From Mycosarcoma maydis (taxonomy: Eukaryota; Basidiomycota; Ustilaginomycetes; Ustilaginales), in NCBI RefSeq assembly GCF_000328475.2, contig NC_026498.1:372001-436000 (forward strand): a DNA stretch of 64,000 bases, in the 5' to 3' direction. The translations under genes were made by a program, and so were the position numbers. The notes beneath the pieces were generated by a model that saw only the letters and a list, made by a program, of their open reading frames with translations, did not search any database and had not been told where the DNA came from. Shown here piece by piece: positions 61,091 to 64,000 of the stretch. Position 1 is the first letter of the stretch; each line of letters starts with the position of its first letter.

Positions 61091-64000
61091 ATGGTGGCCA
61101 CCTCAAAGAGGTCTGCAGCCTCTACTCAATCTTGCACCACTGCGCCTCGTCTTGCTTCGTCTTGCTCTTCAGCTTCCGTCGCTTCAACACCAGAACCAGC
61201 AGCATCTACGCTACCTGATCCAAAGACCCACCTTTCATCCTACCTTGAAAAGCTGCAGTCGGCCCTGCAACCACTCACGCGCAATGCAGCCGCTATCCCC
61301 AACCACGGTGACCTTGCCTTTCATCGAAGTATGGATCGCAAGCTCGCCAAAAAGCTCGACAGCGAGTCAGATCGAGTGCTCCACTCTATCTCACAGCTTG
61401 TAGGCTGGATCGCCTCAGATCCACGTGCCCCCACGATCCCTCTCGCAAATCGAGCCGCTTCCAGCTCCAACTCGAGCTCCCATTCGACTAACAGCCGCAA
61501 CCCCAGTGTCGACGTCAACTTGCACCTTGCAGATGTTACCACCAACCAAAGCTTTGCGTCCAACCTCGGAGAGCTCGTGGATCATCTTCTGGAAAGTGCC
61601 GACACATGTCTCGACGAGTACACGGGCAAGCTTGCGCCACGCAAACTTGGATCAGCAGCAGAAGAGAATGCAGCCAGTGGCAACGCAGCTGGAGAAATCG
61701 GTACATCTAGTCGATTGCAAGCCATGACAGCCGTACAGAATGGCAAAGCGTTACCCAAGACCGGGAATCTTCCATCTTGGGTCTTGAATGCGCCCATCTC
61801 GCCACCGCAGAGACATTTCACCAGGAAACCGGATAACTCAGCAGATTCCATCTGGCTGCCCCACTTGAAGTATGGAAAGCCCAACGCAAAAGTTGCTCTT
61901 GGACACGTGCACCCGCCTCGCTTCAACGCGGATGGTACACCTATCCCGCGCGGTCCAAGAAGAGGCATGTACTGCGCCGAAGGTGATCCGCTCGATAATC
62001 CTTACCATCACGAGATCATGCACGCAGACCCGCCATCACATGCTCTCTCCAAACCCGACCCAGTCGCAAAAGACAATCCACCTCCCGCTCTCAATGAGAA
62101 AGACCCTTGGCTGTCAACAGACGCATGTCCCTTCCAATGGGTCTCGACCAAACAGCAGATCGAACAGCTTCGCGATCATCTCGATGAGCCACGCGTCAAC
62201 GAGATTGCCATCGATCTCGAACACCACTCGTACCGCACCTATCAGGGAATTGTTTGCTTGATGCAGCTATCCACCCGTTGGGGTGACTGGATCATTGACA
62301 CTCTGTCCGACGACGTACGTCAGCATGCCGAGCTTCTCAACTCGTCCTTCACCAACCCGGACAAGGTGAAAGTGCTCCACGGTGCCAACCACGACGTTCT
62401 CTGGCTGCAACGCGATCTCGGACTGTACCTTGTCAACCTGTTCGATACGTACCACGCCACCAACGTACTCATGTTCCCCAGTCACGGTCTCAACTATCTC
62501 ATGGCGAGGTACTGCAACTTTGACGCGGACAAACGATACCAGCTGGCAGATTGGAGGATTCGTCCTCTCCCCAAAGAGATGCTCTACTATGCACGCAGCG
62601 ATACGCACACGTTGCTGTTCATCTACGACAATCTGCGTCACGAGCTCATGGAAGCTGGAGGAATCGATGCGATCCGACAAGTTTTCATCCGGAGCAAACA
62701 GGTCGCCACGGCAACGTATGCTAAGGAACAGTGGGATACCGACGGTGAGACCAGAGAAGGCTGGCGTACCGTATGGCGCAAGTGGGGTGGTGAGGCTGCG
62801 TTGGGTACCGAGCACAGAAAAGAGGTGAGTCAGATGAAGAAGGAGGAGCGTCTGGTGAGGGCATTGCATAGATGGAGAGATACCGTGGCCAGGGAGGAGG
62901 ATGAATCGCCCAGGTACATCTTGGGTGCCAACAACCTGATGATGCTCGCTGCGCGCGCACCTACCACAAAACAAGGTGTGCTGGCATGTATCCCACCCAA
63001 CGCTACCGGCTTGAAAAAGAGGATTGATGAGCTTGCCAGCTTGATCATGGCTGAGGTTGCGGATTGGCAGAAGGATCAGCAAGCACGCCGCGACGAGAGC
63101 AAGCAGAGGTTGTCCGCTGCTTTGCTCAATAGCGACAACAAGCATGGCGAGCTCGACCAAGAGATGGACGCGGGAGAGGCTATTCGGCGAGATGCCGTTG
63201 TTAAGCCAGTTACCAACCAGCAAGATACGACCAAGACGAGCAACGTTGGAACTCTGCCGAGCATCTCGGCATGGAGCCGTGTCACAGGTGCCGATGAACA
63301 GGTCGACGTCTCGGTCTGGTCGGATGCTACCACCACTGGGGGATCTGCATCGGACCGGCGTGCTGTAGCGAGTCGCTTTGGTGGCGCCGTCAGATCGTTG
63401 GCATCCAACCTGTTTGGTCGATCTAACGCGTCTGCCACTCGCGCTGCTGCCGCGGTCTCGCACTCGAACCTAAGCTCGAGCTCTTCGAAACTGTTTGGCA
63501 CGTCTGCGCCGTTGATCCGAGATCGAGATACGTGTTCAACGGCGCAAGTTGACTCGGTCAAGGCAGGTTTCATTGGTCAAGTCGAGGTGTTTCTTGGCAA
63601 TCCGGTTTCGTCTGTGCCTGAGCGCGGCGATATCATGATGCAACCCGACAGCGTGGCGTTTGTACCGTCGGGCGATCGCGCGACATGCACTGCACGCGTC
63701 AACGCTTTCTGCTCAACAGAAGCATCACAGCGCGCACCGACGCCTGCCGAAGCAGCAGACGACGACGATGACGACGGATCATCGGAAAAAGATGACTACA
63801 TCATTGTCTCGACCACGGCCAACTCGAAGAAAAGCAAGAACAAGCCGAATTCGAGCGCTTGCAAGCCAGAATCCACTGCACCGTCCAAGAAAGAGCTCAA
63901 GAAGAAACGCAAGGCCGAAGAAGCAGCAGGTGCATTAGCGACCGACTCGACCACGTCTGCACACACCAAGAAGAGGAAGGGCAAGTTCCAAGGCGAGTTT
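61091..64000 (+). CDS. RRP6: Nuclear exosome 3'-5' exoribonuclease RRP6 (3' end outside window)
   Basis: Open from ATG 61091 to the window end (970 residues, no stop). Residues about 45-180 correspond to the N-terminal cofactor-binding (PMC2NT) region (YLEKLQSALQPLTR...ELVDHLLESADTCLDEY). The DEDDy exonuclease domain follows: Exo I EIAIDLEHHSYRTYQG (Asp375, Glu377), Exo II HGANHDVLWLQRDLG (Asp435) and Exo III YYARSDTHTLLFIYD (Tyr500, Asp504). The HRDC domain is at about 575-660 (LVRALHRWRDTVAREEDES...YILGANNLMMLA). The rest is low-complexity with an acidic DDDDDD run and basic KKKRKAEE / KKRKGKF nuclear-signal-like stretches. It trims rRNA, snoRNA and aberrant nuclear transcripts with the core exosome. 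Confidence 0.95.
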   Translation, partial: MVATSKRSAASTQSCTTAPRLASSCSSASVASTPEPAASTLPDPKTHLSSYLEKLQSALQPLTRNAAAIPNHGDLAFHRSMDRKLAKKLDSESDRVLHSISQLVGWIASDPRAPTIPLANRAASSSNSSSHSTNSRNPSVDVNLHLADVTTNQSFASNLGELVDHLLESADTCLDEYTGKLAPRKLGSAAEENAASGNAAGEIGTSSRLQAMTAVQNGKALPKTGNLPSWVLNAPISPPQRHFTRKPDNSADSIWLPHLKYGKPNAKVALGHVHPPRFNADGTPIPRGPRRGMYCAEGDPLDNPYHHEIMHADPPSHALSKPDPVAKDNPPPALNEKDPWLSTDACPFQWVSTKQQIEQLRDHLDEPRVNEIAIDLEHHSYRTYQGIVCLMQLSTRWGDWIIDTLSDDVRQHAELLNSSFTNPDKVKVLHGANHDVLWLQRDLGLYLVNLFDTYHATNVLMFPSHGLNYLMARYCNFDADKRYQLADWRIRPLPKEMLYYARSDTHTLLFIYDNLRHELMEAGGIDAIRQVFIRSKQVATATYAKEQWDTDGETREGWRTVWRKWGGEAALGTEHRKEVSQMKKEERLVRALHRWRDTVAREEDESPRYILGANNLMMLAARAPTTKQGVLACIPPNATGLKKRIDELASLIMAEVADWQKDQQARRDESKQRLSAALLNSDNKHGELDQEMDAGEAIRRDAVVKPVTNQQDTTKTSNVGTLPSISAWSRVTGADEQVDVSVWSDATTTGGSASDRRAVASRFGGAVRSLASNLFGRSNASATRAAAAVSHSNLSSSSSKLFGTSAPLIRDRDTCSTAQVDSVKAGFIGQVEVFLGNPVSSVPERGDIMMQPDSVAFVPSGDRATCTARVNAFCSTEASQRAPTPAEAADDDDDDGSSEKDDYIIVSTTANSKKSKNKPNSSACKPESTAPSKKELKKKRKAEEAAGALATDSTTSAHTKKRKGKFQGEF

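Noticed and set aside
1..64000. Mobile elements, CRISPR arrays, rRNA genes, viral genes
   Set aside because: None seen: no transposase, reverse transcriptase or integrase motifs, no long terminal repeats and no rRNA-like blocks. The direct repeats present are either in-frame coding repeats or heptamer arrays without spacer structure.

Overview
The window looks like nuclear DNA of a smut fungus (Ustilaginomycotina, Ustilago/Sporisorium type). Genes are mostly intron-poor and well separated. The introns present have canonical GT..AG borders. The proteins are typical of a basidiomycete plant parasite: Kex2-processed secreted repeat proteins, cutinase-like and hemicellulose-active enzymes, a sedolisin, and a tandem pair of cysteine-free secreted proteins. 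Intergenic DNA is peppered with a 7-bp motif family built on TCGTGA/TCACGA. These are identifications by eye from protein motifs; no database search was run.

Layout. 1-9.6 kb: 3' end of an unidentified Ala/Pro-rich protein; purine nucleoside phosphorylase (split by an 81-bp intron); an F-box/LRR-like protein; a G-protein gamma subunit split over two exons; NADP-isocitrate dehydrogenase (four exons, possible second start inside intron 1). 9.6-22 kb: sparse, secretome-rich. It holds a secreted protein made of eleven 21-residue Kex2-bounded units, a cysteine-free secreted protein with a duplicated 49-residue block, a decayed nucleotide-sugar dehydrogenase fragment, an intron-containing tRNA-Ile(AAU), a cutinase-family protein with a Gly-rich repeat linker, and a small GPI-anchored protein. 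22-36 kb: Obg-like ATPase OLA1, a sedolisin (S53) protease, a NOTUM/pectin-acetylesterase-like esterase and a convergent GH115 alpha-glucuronidase. 36-50 kb: a large BAR/IMD-like protein, the tiny three-exon QCR9 gene, and a large Ser-rich protein of unknown function. 50-55 kb: a second Kex2-type repeat protein with a Cys-rich tail, then two tandem paralogous secreted proteins that share an intron position. 55-64 kb: a compact RNA/nucleic-acid metabolism block (FAL1, SF3A3, RNase H2A, RRP6; the last runs off the window).

How they fit together. The housekeeping genes are independent units. The accessory theme is the secretome: about ten of roughly 25 genes encode secretory-pathway products, several preceded by a clear TATA box. 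The most unusual loci are the 12.9-kb repeat precursor (conserved YxGDxxD start in every unit, reminiscent of fungal RiPP/dikaritin or KEP precursors), the 52-54.6-kb effector-like pair, and the second KEP-like protein at 50.4 kb.
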